A program made the position numbers and the translations under genes. Shown here in pieces: positions 53,601 to 64,000 of a DNA stretch of 64,000 nt. Numbering within the stretch: position 1 is the first letter of the stretch; each line of letters begins with the position of its first letter. The notes under the pieces are model-generated. The model ran no database searches. It had not been told where the DNA came from and worked only from the letters and a program-made list of their open reading frames with translations. This DNA is from Aquilaria yunnanensis (lineage: Eukaryota; Streptophyta; Magnoliopsida; Malvales; Thymelaeaceae). The stretch is from NCBI GenBank assembly GCA_039654915.1, contig CM077595.1, positions 45,291,501-45,355,500 of the forward strand, given 5' to 3'.

Positions 53601-56250
53601 CTCATTTACATGGCACGAAGAACAAAATAATTGGCCAGCATATTCACAAAATCGAGGCTTGCCCCAGCCAAAAGACCTTGCAATATCTCGTACAAGAGTC
53701 ATTCCTTCATCAAAATGTTGATGGCATCCAGCACAAGTGTAATGCTGTAATTCTAACAACTGTTTCATTGGTTTGGTAGGCCAGATTTCAACAATAAGTG
53801 ATATGGTCTTTCCCAATGCAGAAAAATTTTCAGAATTCACTCCTCCAGAAAGGGGTGCCGAACGAGACACCACCATATTTGATGAAGGCGAACTGGGAAA
53901 TGGATCTTGAGGAGCCAAAAACCAGACCAAAGAACTTGGCAGATTGGAAGCGCATTTGGATTGAAGAACAGAATTTAGACACTCCTGAATAAGCATACTT
54001 CTTTCAGCAATAACATCTGGTGATGCACTCCCAAACATTTTTCTGGATTCCTTTTCAACAGCCGACCAGGGAGGAGGAAGAATCCAACCTTGTTCAGAGA
54101 AAAATGATTTCAACCGGCGATAGAGAGTACAGAAATCACGGTATCTGCGCTCCACTTCCCACTGTTTCTTCCCACACCACGCTCTTATGACATAGACAGT
54201 GAATTCCTTCACCCCCACCAATCTTTCACTAAGAGAAACATCTCCCTTCTTCTGCTTTGCACCTACAACTTCAACACCTTCTATCCCCATTGCATGTGGA
54301 AAAAGTGGATAAGTGTCTTCGGCATCTGAAGTAGAAGCAGTTGATCCTCCATCACGTAGAGGTAAAGAAGATTGTGGTTGCAACACCCTACTACCTTTAT
54401 GGAACCTTGCTCCAGGAGATTCACCAGAATCAAGTAAAATCTCCTCCATTTCATGAACAACATCATTATAAAAATCGTCCAAATTCTCCAACTGAAAAAA
54501 ATATGAGAGACAGCAACTTTTGAGACACAGCTTCAAAATTTAGTATATATGCTATCCAAGGAAAAGTCCAAGTAAGAAAAATAGTTACACTGCTGGCTAA
54601 TGCTGGACAAGTGAATCAGAAGCCCCAGAGATTAGGTGAGCCATCAATTATGAAAAGGGAACTTAAGTGAAACAAAGCAGTAAACAGTTGACAATCACAT
54701 TTGCATTAAGTGGCAGAAGTTACCTTCTTGATGGTTAGCCATAAAATTTAACTATGACATTGATATAATCTTTACTCCAAAGCTCGTCCTAGGAGGTAAA
54801 GATGCCTAAATCAACTTTAACAGATGATGCCACTTGAGCATTTTTTAAAATTTCAACAATAAGAAACTAGTTAAAATCTGTTAAATTGCAGATAAAACTT
54901 AATAGAACAAGTTTGAAGTTTTGGTAAAAGCTAAAGAGTCAAACCAGAAAATGAGTACACAAGTATGCTGGCAATAAGATTGACCTTGACTGGAGCAGGA
55001 TGCTCTTCAAATAAATCCAGTGAGGGTGGGAATTTCTCCAGTGCATTGCTCGATGGAAGTGAATTTGTTTTATCTACGAATGATTCTGCAGTTAATCTAT
55101 TTACAGGGCTGACTGAATTTGACCGATGAACAATTGAGCCTATCTCTTGTCCATAATCTCCGAGTGCTTCTCCTTCAGGAACTTCGCTCTCATCAATACC
55201 AATGGCTGCCCCGGGACCCAGGGGTTGATGCTGCTGAGACATTCCAGAATCAGCCACACTCATACCCATTTCCATTGTAGGCTTTTGTTCAACAGAACCC
55301 TGGTCCACTGCAAACACATCTGTGACAGAACAATTTTCAAGGTACACGAGATCATCATCAGCTCCTTCAAGCTGAGTTCTAGAGACAGAAACGTCTCCCA
55401 CACCCTTCCTTGCATCAGAACCCCTCAGAGAACCATCTCCGTTGAACCTAAAACCGAAGGTATCTCCGGCTAAATTATCAGCAACCTTATGTTGATAGCT
55501 CGGAAGAGGAACGTCATCTACTTCTTCCACCATTTTAGCTTCAACTGGAACAGAAAAACCAACGGAATAGACAGCGAGACCGTTAACATTCACCGACATT
55601 GCATCATCAGCAGGAATATTACCTCCCCTGGAAATGGGTGCCCCTAATGACGGAAGCGGTGAACTTGTTCCAGCTTCTTGTTCGAAATCATCCCAGTCAT
55701 TAGAACCATACGCCACCGACGAATTAACCAGAAAGGGATTGTCCTCCACTTCCACAGTTTCATCATGCTTCTTTGTGTAGTAGACATTACTCCGGGAATC
55801 ATCATCCGTTCCACAGTCATACATCGAATCCTCGCCCTCCGAGTGTTCATTTCTAGATGAATCCCCATCGTCCTCCCTCAGCTCAACTCCCTGGTTGCGA
55901 AGCTCTCCGTCTCCTTCACGGATTCCACTCTTGCGAGTTCTGATTCTTCTAATCGACTGCGTTTTCTGCTTCCCCTCCAGAGTGAAACTCTCGAACTCGT
56001 CCTCGAGTCCAATCACAAATCCGCTGCTATGGAAGGAGCCGAACTCGGAAGCGGCAGCACAATCGTTTAAAGCTGTGATGGAGCTAGAAATGCTGGGAGT
56101 CCCGAGCACCGAGTTGGCGCTGCAATAGCGATCCTGATCGGATTCCCCGCACGAGGATAAGTGCGGCGATTGCGACGACGACGCGGAGGTGGTCGATTTG
56201 GTGGAACGGGGAGAGGCGATTTGCTCGCGAATGGCATCTCTGTTGATCAT
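50614..56250 (-). CDS. PX domain and Rubicon-homology (DUF4206) zinc-domain protein, 977 aa, five coding exons
   Basis: Exons: 56250-54985, 54491-53502, 52813-52588, 51582-51440, 50922-50614; all junctions are GT-AG and phases match, giving 978 codons with the stop. Residues 1-422 are Ser- and acid-rich and look disordered. PX domain about 510-612, with RRYRDF at 537-542 and PPPW at 561-564, the phosphoinositide-binding elements. From about 672 a Cys/His-rich Rubicon-homology domain: CAGCHQHF (675), FCEY..QLFCSSCH (704-716), QCLICCDVGVPC (848), and KCTSCGQLFHKSC (882-893). The family includes plant Phox-domain proteins such as, from memory, Arabidopsis At3g48195. A PI3P-linked endosomal or autophagy role is inferred from the domains. 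No break was seen, so the gene is likely functional. Confidence 0.9.
51013..51170. repeat. 79-bp tandem duplication in intron 4 of the PX gene
   Basis: GAAATTTGGACTAACCCACC begins at 51013 and again at 51092, with very few differences over the 79-bp unit. It lies between exons 5 and 4. Confidence 0.93.
51914..52152. mobile_element. Stowaway-like MITE in intron 3 of the PX gene
   Basis: 239 bp. The left end CTCCTCCGTCCCACATTATT and right end (reverse complement) CTACCTCAGTCTCATATTGT form an imperfect terminal inverted repeat. It is flanked by TA at 51912-51913 and 52153-52154. CTCC(T/C)CCGTCCCA is the Stowaway (Tc1/mariner) terminus. The interior is AT-rich, non-coding. Confidence 0.85.
52918..52985. 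repeat. 34-bp tandem duplication in intron 2 of the PX gene
   Basis: TTATTAACAAAAAGAACGTC starts at 52918 and 52952; the two 34-bp units are identical, suggesting a recent duplication. Confidence 0.95.
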
Positions 56251-56570
56251 CCGGGATCGACTTAGAAGAGAGTGAAGTTGCTCCGATCCGATGGGTTTGA
56301 GCTCGGGCTCTGATCGAAATCGGAGAAGAAGCGAGGGATTGGAATCGAGTCTCGGTTGGCGCTAGAATACCTGAACAGAAACGATAACTTCTCAGACTCG
56401 TTGAGAAAAAATTTGGAAACGCAAACGAATACAATGGAAATAATACTCAGATGTCTAATTAGATATAGCATAATTTTGACATTTTTATCCCTTATTATTG
56501 TAAAAAATTTCCTATTCTCTAAACCCTATGATATGACTCCATTGAGCACATACGAAGCTAGAGTGGCAAC
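56251..56570 (-). promoter_or_regulatory. 5' UTR and promoter region of the PX gene
   Basis: The minus-strand sequence upstream of the ATG at 56250 is moderately GC-rich to about 56390 (leader), then AT-rich. I see no unambiguous TATA box. Frames here (for example 56434-56084) overlap exon 1 in another frame and are not genes. Confidence 0.45.
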
Positions 56571-57115
56571 CTGAGCTAGAGATGGAGTCAGAGCAACAAC
56601 CAAAGTGAGACGATGCCAGTAGTGGTGATCGAAGAAGTTGAATCCAGGAGTAGTGACCGGAGGAGCTACACGACGAGGATCCAAGTGGAAGATCGATGAT
56701 GAGATCTAAGGCGAGGTGACACAGATCCGAGGCAAGACGACAAGATCCGATGAGAAGCAAGGCGAGGTGAGGCCAGGGCAAGCACAAGGCGCAAGGCAAG
56801 GAGTAGCCAGGCACGAGGTGAGGCCGACACCAAGCGAGGTGAGGAGCAGCCAGGTGCAAGGAGCGACAACGCAAGGCAAGGAGCGGCCAAACACGAGGCA
56901 AGGCCGAGACCAAGCGAGGCGAGGAGCGACCAGGTGTAAGGTGCGACGGTGCAAGGCGAGGCTAAGGTGAGGTGTGGTGGTGAGAGGCGATGCTAGGCGA
57001 GCAATGAGGGGAGGCTGAGCATGGAGGGAGGGCGGCGGCTATGGTCGGAGAGAGGGTGGCGATGATGAGAGGGATGATAAAGAGAAGAGGCAGATGAGAG
57101 ATGCGAAGAGTGTGA
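56571..57115. repeat. GC-rich degenerate minisatellite, including two 80-bp units
   Basis: Words GCAAGGCAAGGAG, GAGGTGAGGCC and CAAGCGAGG recur. Two 80-bp units start at 56791 and 56871 (GCAAGGCAAGGAG). The start (56575-56760) also has GACAAGATCCGATGAG-type words like those at 58460-58690 on the far side of the solo LTR. Long minus-strand Leu/Pro/Ser-rich frames are compositional. Confidence 0.75.
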
Positions 57116-57490
57116 TCTGTTTAGACACTTTTCTATTGTGCTTTAGACATTTTAAAATTTTTTTTAGACACTTTTTTAGACATTGAACCATATACCTTTA
57201 TTTGAACATTTTTTCAAATATTTAGACACTTTTACATGTTGATTTGAACACTTTTATATATTTAGTCAAACACTTATTTTAATTATTTCAGATATTTATT
57301 TTCTAAAGTTAACAAATTATTTAGAAGTTATTTAGTCAGACACATTTATATATTTCTTTAGATAATTTTACTTATTGATTCAGACACTTTTTTATTATAT
57401 TTTAAAGATAATAAATTATTCACAATTTAATTCTGTAATTTTTTATTCAGCAATTATGTCATTTTTTGTGTCAAACACTTTCACATGTTT
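57116..57490. repeat. AT-rich block with recurring TTTAGACACTTTT words (left part)
   Basis: TTTAGACACTTTT and close variants occur repeatedly. The same word recurs at 58283-58435 after the solo LTR, which therefore interrupted one repeat block. Parent element not identified. Confidence 0.75.
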
Positions 57491-57495
57491 ATTTA

Positions 57496-58277
57496 TGATG
57501 CCCAAGGGCTTCATCGTTGGTAGTCATGGTGACTGATGGAGGGACTCCAGGAGAGGAAGAACGCCTGGTGGCCAGTTTGCCCAAGGGAGAGTGCCTGAGA
57601 TGTTCAGAAAAAGTGGGTTAGGAGGTCCCCGGGGTGTTTTTCCGAGGAGGAGCCTCCGACGCCCAAGTCAGTGGTGCTGAGAGAAGGCAGAGGGAATAGC
57701 ACTGAGGGGTTCAGTGGACTCGCCTGGTTGTATTTTCTCAGGGTGAGGAGTCAGGATCTTTGCCAGCCGTTTGCCAGGGTGTATTCCCTGGTATTTATAG
57801 AGGTGTCCAGCCCGTTCAGATCGTGACACGTGTTCGGTTGGATGTTCTCTGAATGTCTGGGCGTAGAGGACAGGTAGCTGGTGGCAGGCTTCCTTGAGCC
57901 TTGAGCCAAGATGGGCCATGATGTGACTTTGATGGCGTCGGCGTGTCAGAGCGCCGTTTGAGGCGGCTTGTGACGTCTGTGGGCGACATGTCAGAGGCTT
58001 CCTTGAATGCTCCTGTCGTACTCCTGAGGTCCCTGGGTGAGGTCGTCCTGTAGTATGGACTGTGCCACTTCGGGAAACCTGCCCCTAGTTCGGGGGTTCC
58101 CAGATTCAGGGAGTTCGCCCTTCAGGAAGATCATGTTCGGCCCGCCCTAGCTGGTGCCACTTTTCCAAAGGCGGTCTGTTTACTATCCTCAGGGGGGCTA
58201 ATAGTATCCCCAGATCTCCTGGCCATTCTAGTGGCAGGGAGTTCGGCCAGGTGGAGGCGATAGTCCTTCGGCTATCA
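57496..58277 (-). mobile_element. Solo LTR related to the Tat-like element LTR, TSD ATTTA
   Basis: TGATGCCC at 57496 to CTTCGGCTATCA at 58277, 782 bp, with perfect ATTTA at 57491-57495 and 58278-58282. The minus strand carries TATAAATA near 57792. The termini, the CTCCGACGCCCAAGTCAGT block and the CAGATCGTGACACGTGTTCGG block match the LTR of the outer gypsy element, with sizeable divergence. No internal region. Confidence 0.9.
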
Positions 58278-58282
58278 ATTTA

Positions 58283-58435
58283 GACATTTTACAATATTCA
58301 ATTAGACACGTATTTTTATAGCTTTAGACAATTTTAATTTAACATTATAATAATTTATTTTATATTATTTTGTAGATAGTTTCACATACTATATTAGACA
58401 CATTTACATTTTATTGTAGACACTTTTGTTGTTCG
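58283..58435. repeat. AT-rich TTTAGACACTTTT block (right part)
   Basis: Continuation of the block at 57116-57490 after the solo LTR. Confidence 0.7.
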
Positions 58436-58700
58436 GAAGCAACAAAGATGTGCTTGGAGGAAACGATCAGAAGCAAGATCCGACGAATAATCGACAAGAT
58501 CCAATGGATGATTACGAGATCCAACAGGTGATTGACTAGATCCGACAGGCAACAACAAGATCCGGTGGATGATTGACGAGATCCAGTGGGTGACGACGAG
58601 ATCCGGGAAATGATTAGAAGCAAGATCTTGCGGGTGACGACGAGATCCGATGAGTGATGACGAGATCCGAAGTTGAGCAGCTGCAAGATTTGGAGGCGGA
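58436..58700. repeat. Degenerate GAGATCCG minisatellite
   Basis: About nine spaced words of the form ACGAGATCC(G/A) roughly every 20-30 bp, with GATGATTGAC or GGTGACGACG between them. 58701-58950 follows with no gene seen. Confidence 0.75.
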
Positions 58701-58951
58701 TGATGACTATAAGATCTGGAGTTGGTGATGGTTCATCAAAGAAGAAGACGACAATGGTGGCAGAAGCGGCAACAGAGGTGAGTTTTCAAAAGTGATGGTG
58801 AGTTTTGGTTCAGGGACAAATTAATCAATTTATTTACCGGATTATGGGTTATTTATAAGAAATTAGGGCTAAATTAGCATTTCTAATTAGAAATAGGTCT
58901 ACAATATAATAACTAGCAAACGAAGGAAATTCGCGCAATGAAAAAAAAGTA

Positions 58952-60222
58952 CTTAAATACCACCCCCCTTGTACTGTCACCACTCGGACGCATAATCCTC
59001 TATTATGACTTGTTATGACTCAGTCCTCTAGCTTCTAAAAATTGTGAAATGAAGCCACTGAGGCTGTCACATGACATCAGGTGGGTGGGTTGGCATCAGT
59101 TACTAACGGTGTGCGTCCCTTCCACCGTGACTGCCGACTGCCCCTTTCTCCCTTCCGCCTCCCCTTGAATCCTAACCTCCCAAAGCCTCAACCCTTCAAC
59201 CAAAATCACCAGCAAAACAACAACCGACATCATCAAATTATTGTAGAACCCGTGCCAATTCATTTCCCTAAACCCAGATTTTAAAATGAACCAATCAAAA
59301 ATCAAAAAACTGATAAACTAACCATCGACAAGGAATCCAGTACCGAGATTCTTGTTTAACCAAGGCGAGCAATGGACTTGGGTCCGATGACTACCCAGAC
59401 TGGTCCAGTCTGACCCTAAGATCCAAGCTTGGTCAACCGAGATCCAAACCATCGACCATGATGACCAAAAGGACGAGCCGTGGTCGCCACCTCCCAATTT
59501 GCCGGAGGACCTCAACATCATCACCACCGACGCCTGGGTATCGTTTAGCCACCATACCGCTGTCAACTTCAGGCCTAAACCAGATCTAAAGGCCAACCCT
59601 CTTTCTGAAATCAAACCAAATCAAAAGGCCAACCCAACTTCTTTTTCCCAATTTCCCAATTTGATTTGAATCAAACTTTAAAATCGCTCTCGTTTCACTG
59701 ACGCCTTCATAATCGAGGTGCCTGGGGCCAATTGATTCACCTTCGATTAACGGCTCTTCACCTTCGGTGACGGTTTTGTCAACCAATAAGTTGGGGCACT
59801 TGGCTGAGGGATCATCGCCAGGAGATTCTCTGCCAATAAATTGATTGGAGCCTAAGCCAATAAACTTTAAAGCATGATTGATTAAGAGAGAGACAAAGAT
59901 GGAAGGATGATGGATTGATGGCCGAGAGATTCGAAGGAGGAAAAAGGTTTGAGAAAAAAAGTGATGTACAAGTTGAAAGGTGGGGGCTTTGGAAGGTCAG
60001 GATGTAGGGGCGGCGGAAGGTAGTAAGAGGAAGCTGGCAGTCATGGCAGAAGGGGACACACACCGTTAGTGACTGACTACAGCCCGCCCAACTGATGTCA
60101 CATAACAGTCTCCGGGGTAACATCGCATGATTTTTAGAAGTTTGGAGACTGAGTTGTAACGAGTCATAGTGAGGGCTTATGTGTCCAAGTGGTGATAGTA
60201 TAGGGGGCAGGTGGTATTTAAG
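58952..60222. mobile_element. Non-autonomous element with about 245-bp terminal inverted repeats (MULE-like or foldback)
   Basis: The left end, CTTAAATACCACCC, and the reverse complement of the right end, CTTAAATACCACCTGCCC, align along about 245 bp (58952-59200 against 59975-60222), including ACTAACGGTGTG and TGACATCAG words. The 1271-bp element lacks a transposase. I found no clear 9-bp target duplication, so the MULE label is tentative. The central 780 bp is GC-rich; a plus-strand frame across 59355-59620 has one stop and protein-like composition but no domain I recognise. Confidence 0.78.
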
Positions 60223-60430
60223 CCTAACAATTTTTTTTTCTTTTTTGCTTTTGCTTCTCTATTAATTTACATCACAAAAAATTTAAAAAATTATATTTAT
60301 AGGATATAATCATTAAGATAAAAATTTTATATTTCTATAAGAAATTTTGTAAGAAATAAAATTATGAATTAATTACTGTGAATAGTAAAGATAACAAGTT
60401 TTATGAAATAGAGAAAGTAATTTTTTTTTT

Positions 60431-61054
60431 GCAAAAATGTCAAATTTGCTACTAATGTTTTGGGTTAGCAGCAAATATGTCATTATAGTTATTTTTAGCC
60501 CAATCTCCCACTAATATTTTAAAATGAGCCGGTTATGTTACTGAAGTTTCAAATTAAAAGTGGATATGTTACTAGCCATTAAAAATCTAACTGAAAACAT
60601 TAAAAAGTTAATGAAAAATGTTAAAATAATAAGTTTTGAAATATTATAGTGATAATGTAAGTGTTAACAAATTTCAAAAACTTGTTGTAATTAGACTCTC
60701 TCTCTCTCTCTCCCTTTTTCGAATGATGGCGAGGAGATTAGACAATAGAGACAGAGGAATTGTGGTGATAGGGCTGGGGTGACGATGATAGAAACAAGGA
60801 CAATGCTAAAACGCTGATGGTAAAAATCAAACTCTTTTTTGACAAAATCTCAAAGATCGTGATATTTTTTTTAAAGATACATAATAATCTCAAGATTTAA
60901 AAACCTACAATTTTTACCATTTTCCATTATTTTCTAATCAAAAGTGACATATTCAGCCCATTTTAAAATATTAATGGGAGATTGGGCCCAAAAAAATTAT
61001 AATGACATATTCGCTCCCTACCCAAAATATTAGTGGTAAATTTGATATTTTTGC
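60431..61054. mobile_element. Small element with about 120-bp terminal inverted repeats
   Basis: GCAAAAATGTCAAATTTGCT at the left aligns with the reverse complement of the right end (GCAAAAATATCAAATTTACC) and the similarity extends about 120 bp, including CCCAATCTCCCA. Both ends lie in poly-T. Interior has a CT microsatellite near 60695-60715. No coding capacity. 60223-60430 is AT-rich spacer. Confidence 0.78.
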
Positions 61055-61849
61055 CTTTTTTTTTTTTTCACTCTTCCATTTTATTTAGGTAATCAATCAT
61101 TTCCTGCTAAAGGGTTTTTCAAAACTCGAACTCAGATTTGTAAAAAGCAGGCTCATGTCTATGTCCATTTGGTGTTTTACTTATGGGTTTTCCTATTGGT
61201 GGGCCGAAGCCCAATAAGTTATCAACGAGCCCTCTCCCCGAAGTCAAATAGAGGGCAGGAGGTGCCCTGCATTTCAAATTGATCCCAGTACGACGGCCAC
61301 ATGATGGCATCGTACTAGGTGGCAGTCTTTTCTCTTGAGAGAACCTCCTCATCTTCAAGGACTCTTGTTGTGTCCCAAGATCAACATTTTAGTTTTCTGT
61401 TCACAACATCCTTGAAGTTACCATAGCACTCTAAAGCTCTTGTGCTTCTATTATCCTCTATCTGAGTTCACATAGGCTGACTCCTTTATTCAATATTTTT
61501 TGACAACAATCGTTGTCTACATTGCAAGGTACATATGTAGGCCTCTAAGCCTTCTTACCGCTATTGTGGTAGGAGCCCTACTCCTAGCTCCTTGCCTATT
61601 TGTTTTTGTTGGGCTGCCAATTGTTCAGTTGGTGATAGGGGTATTTTTCTATTCTAACTATGCTTTTGCTGTCATGTTTCTAGATGTCTAATGCTAAGGG
61701 AAAAACATCTCCAACCGCTTAATTAGGGCCATGAAGCCGTAGAGTTGTAGCCATTTGATTTTGATGAGGTCTACAGCTTGGGGAGCACTTTGGATCCCCA
61801 AGCCCCATTTAGCCTCCAAAAAGATCACTACAATCCCATAACATTAGGC
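61055..61849. other. Unassigned DNA; no gene seen
   Basis: Poly-T, then sequence with a minus-strand frame at 61358-61119 and a plus-strand frame at 61500-61691 that has hydrophobic runs but no recognised domain. Possibly part of the relic that follows. Confidence 0.4.
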
Positions 61850-62450
61850 ATGATCATTCCAGGGGACCATGGAAGGGACAACCAACCTAGGGGAATGGAT
61901 GATTGTTTATGCTGATTAGGTTTAGGCAAGTGTCTACTTTCCCATTCACCCCCTCATTTCTTAGCTTTACAACCACTTCCACACCCCCTCATCCCAATTA
62001 GCCCTTAACCATTTTTTGCATATCAATGTTTTCCTTTTGACTTTCAAACTAGTAAAGGTTGGGCATTGCCTTGAGTCCCTCTTTTCTTCCATTCCCTGAC
62101 CCTCACAAATTCCTCTTATTGTTTTTTCAATCTTTGAACTATCTGTTCGATTGCAATCTTTCCTCCTTTTTCACCATCGCCCCAAAAAAGCTAGAAGGAG
62201 TGAAAGAAAAAGCTCTTTTACGTGCATCTTGATAAACATTGGGATTTTACCTGTGAGTGGGCTAACAACCTAGTCCACAAGTTGTTAAATCCCCTTCTTC
62301 GAGGTCAGATCAGAGGCCTTTATAGGATCCAGGAAAGTTGTCTCCTATCTATTAAAAATGGTGAAAGAGAAGTTAAAGGGGAGGTTTTCCATTCCTTCGA
62401 CAATCATTGAATGAGGTCACCTTAATGGCTTACGGAGCTTGCCATCCATG
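61850..62450 (+). pseudogene. Relic of a Transposase_28-like antisense ORF of another Tat-like element
   Basis: The plus-strand frame around 61885-62090 reads GEWMIVYAD, then VYFPIHPLIS, LYNHFHTPSSQLALNHF and FLLTFKLVKVG, with stops between. The spacing of hydrophobic, Pro and QL..N positions parallels the N-terminal domain of the antisense ORF at 10190-10615. A following stretch at 62222-62400 (YVHLDKHWDFTCEWANN in part) may continue it. No LTR or pol remains nearby on either side, so it may be a fragment of a separate, older insertion. Confidence 0.45.
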
Positions 62451-63274
62451 CTAGGGTAAGGTTGATGCAGTTACTTGGCTCCTAGGGATACGTGGTGAAC
62501 TCTATGAGACCTTGGACTATGATGTCATCTTAAACAATAAGCCTCATCCATTTTAACAGCACTTTCTTAAATCATTGGTACCTTTGCACTAATGCAATTC
62601 TACCTATATGTACATTGTAGAGCTTTATGGGTACTCCCAAGAGTTGTAAAAAGGCAATTTACGACCCTTAGAGATTTCCAAGGGACTAAAGGTTCCTTTG
62701 ATGCCATGGAAGAAGCCAGAATGCAGTCCCCAAAGCCCATTATAATGGAAGAGGAAGTTTTGGCCCAAGTGGGTAAGTGCCAGAGGCCAACTAGAGCACC
62801 CTCTATGTAGAAGTGGTTGAGATAGAAAATGAGCCTTTTTCCACAAAGTGCCAAAGGGCTATCGTGGCAATCCTCATTCAGATTTTTCCTCATTAGAGAG
62901 AGCCATAGGTAATCTCCTATTCTTATTCCTAATTCCCTTTGACTTAAAGTTGGGTAAATTTATATACCTTTCATGCTTTTTCTGTGTTGGCCTAGTTGTT
63001 TATCCTCTATCTTTCTCAGGTCTAGCTAGGGTGAGCACTGTAACCCTTGGACTTCCCATGCCTATGCTAATGGACACGGTTGTGGACCTCAGCCCACCAA
63101 CTAGAATAGGTGTTCATGACATAGAGGAGGACCAAGGGTCTCCTAGAGATGTTGAGGCCCCCTTTGTAGTCCTTTGAGGAGTTTTAAAACAATCCCTAGT
63201 CTTATTGATTGGTTGTTGCCGGAGCTCTTAGAGGATGAAAGCAAGAAATTCCAATAGACATATTTTGGCATGTG
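62451..63274 (+). other. Unassigned DNA, possibly more of the decayed ORF
   Basis: Plus-strand frames of 72 and 109 codons (62592-62810, 62848-63177) have protein-like composition but no recognised domain or splice structure. I do not propose a gene. Confidence 0.35.
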
Positions 63275-63279
63275 TAAAG

Positions 63280-64000
63280 TGTTGGGTTTCGGGAGCCAAA
63301 CAGCGCAGCGGAATTTAACCGAAACCCTCCAGGATCCAAGTGAAACGGGGTAAACCGGGTGTTTGAAAATTTCATACCTAATTTTCGGTTGAGATCTCTC
63401 ACTCAACTGTAGAGTCGAATCACAAAACCTGAACAGTTGACGTGTTCAGGCTCTCTATGGTATCCACACGAGCCTCTTGGGATCACCACGCTTCCACCAC
63501 GTCCCGGCAGATGCGTTTCTCTTGCGCTCGCAGTGCTAGCTTGCGTCCTCCAAGGAATTGCAAGAGAAGAGTGTGGCTGTCCTTTTGGGAGGCTAGGGCA
63601 AGGAGACCTACGAATTTCTCACTTAAAAGTTGTATTTATAGTGAGACTCAACTTCCAGGCCTAATGGGTTTCAAAGCCCTAATCCAATTAGGATTTAATT
63701 TCGGGCTTAATAATGGCTCAACTCCTTGGCCCATTATTAATACGAAATTAAAGTGAAACCATAACCCAAATAATTAGCCCATGCACTCTAATGATCCAAA
63801 TAGCTCTATGTGTGCGACCCAATAGGCTCTTGCCATATTGGCAACGATCATAAATCACATTTATGATCATAAGCAATGAGCGGTGTCTAGCAACACATCA
63901 TTGCTACCCAAGTGACAAGATTGTCGGTGAATCGACTAAACCTTTATGATCATCACCGATATATGCCATTGTCCCTTTGTCCAAGATATCAAGACTAAGC
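63280..64000 (-). mobile_element. Copia LTR, copy D, truncated by the window end
   Basis: TGTTGGGTTTCGGGAGCC at 63280, the minus-strand 3' end of the 1.4-kb LTR family. The left flank is TAAAG (63275-63279) and is not a primer-binding site. The copy is therefore a solo LTR or the 3' LTR of a minus-strand element lying to the right. A solo LTR should end near 64690 and be followed by TAAAG. Confidence 0.9.

Noticed and set aside
56084..56434. 116-codon minus-strand ORF overlapping exon 1 of the PX gene
   Set aside because: Out of frame with exon 1, no domain; exon 1 in the other frame joins perfectly to exon 2.
56512..56970. Overlapping Leu/Pro/Ser-rich ORFs on both strands
   Set aside because: Caused by the GC-rich tandem repeat at 56571-57115; frames open on both strands are expected from repeats lacking A/T-rich stops.
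1..64000. tRNA or rRNA genes
   Set aside because: No cloverleaf or rRNA sequence was recognised; the tRNA-like words found are retrotransposon primer-binding sites.

Overview
This window is plant nuclear DNA. It carries the plant-specific repeat lineages expected in an angiosperm (Tat-like and Athila-like Ty3/gypsy, a chromovirus, several Copia families, a Mutator-like element, hAT and Stowaway elements) and one intron-containing plant gene with a PX domain and a Rubicon-like zinc domain. I cannot name the species. I see no tRNA, rRNA, CRISPR or prokaryotic operon.

Layout. 1-1841: 5' LTR, primer-binding site and leader of a minus-strand Copia element that runs off the left edge. About 2160-7695: a dead Mutator-like transposase gene (minus strand), broken by a 1.2-kb hAT element (3030-4214) and a Copia solo LTR (4751-6175). 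8746-49568: one 40.8-kb nest of retrotransposons. The outer element is a minus-strand Tat-like gypsy with TSD AGACT. Its RT/RNase H junction holds a Copia solo LTR (15488-16902), and its 5' LTR was split by a chromovirus (20603-49243). The chromovirus was in turn hit by an Athila-like element (21248-31512, itself holding a Copia solo LTR at 25516-26934), a nearly intact Copia element (33682-41978) and a 3.9-kb giant solo LTR (44697-48618). Direct 5-bp target-site duplications were read for each insertion in the nest; the chromovirus pair differs at one base.

50614-56250: the only convincing host gene, minus strand, five coding exons, 977 codons, open throughout, with a Stowaway MITE and two small tandem duplications in its introns. 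56571-61054: short repeats, a solo LTR related to the outer gypsy LTR, and two elements with long terminal inverted repeats. 61850-62450: a relic of an antisense-type retrotransposon ORF. 63280-64000: a fifth copy of the Copia LTR, cut by the window end.

The retroelements share no pathway with the host gene; apart from the Copia element at 33.7-42.0 kb, which has only three nonsense codons, all are clearly dead. The most notable items are the fully resolvable insertion order, an intron-containing antisense gene with its own TATA box inside the Tat-like element, short inverted-repeat arrays in an Athila-type leader and in the giant solo LTR, and AGCT-rich U3 arrays in the young Copia element. 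I did not find a convincing wholly new biological system.
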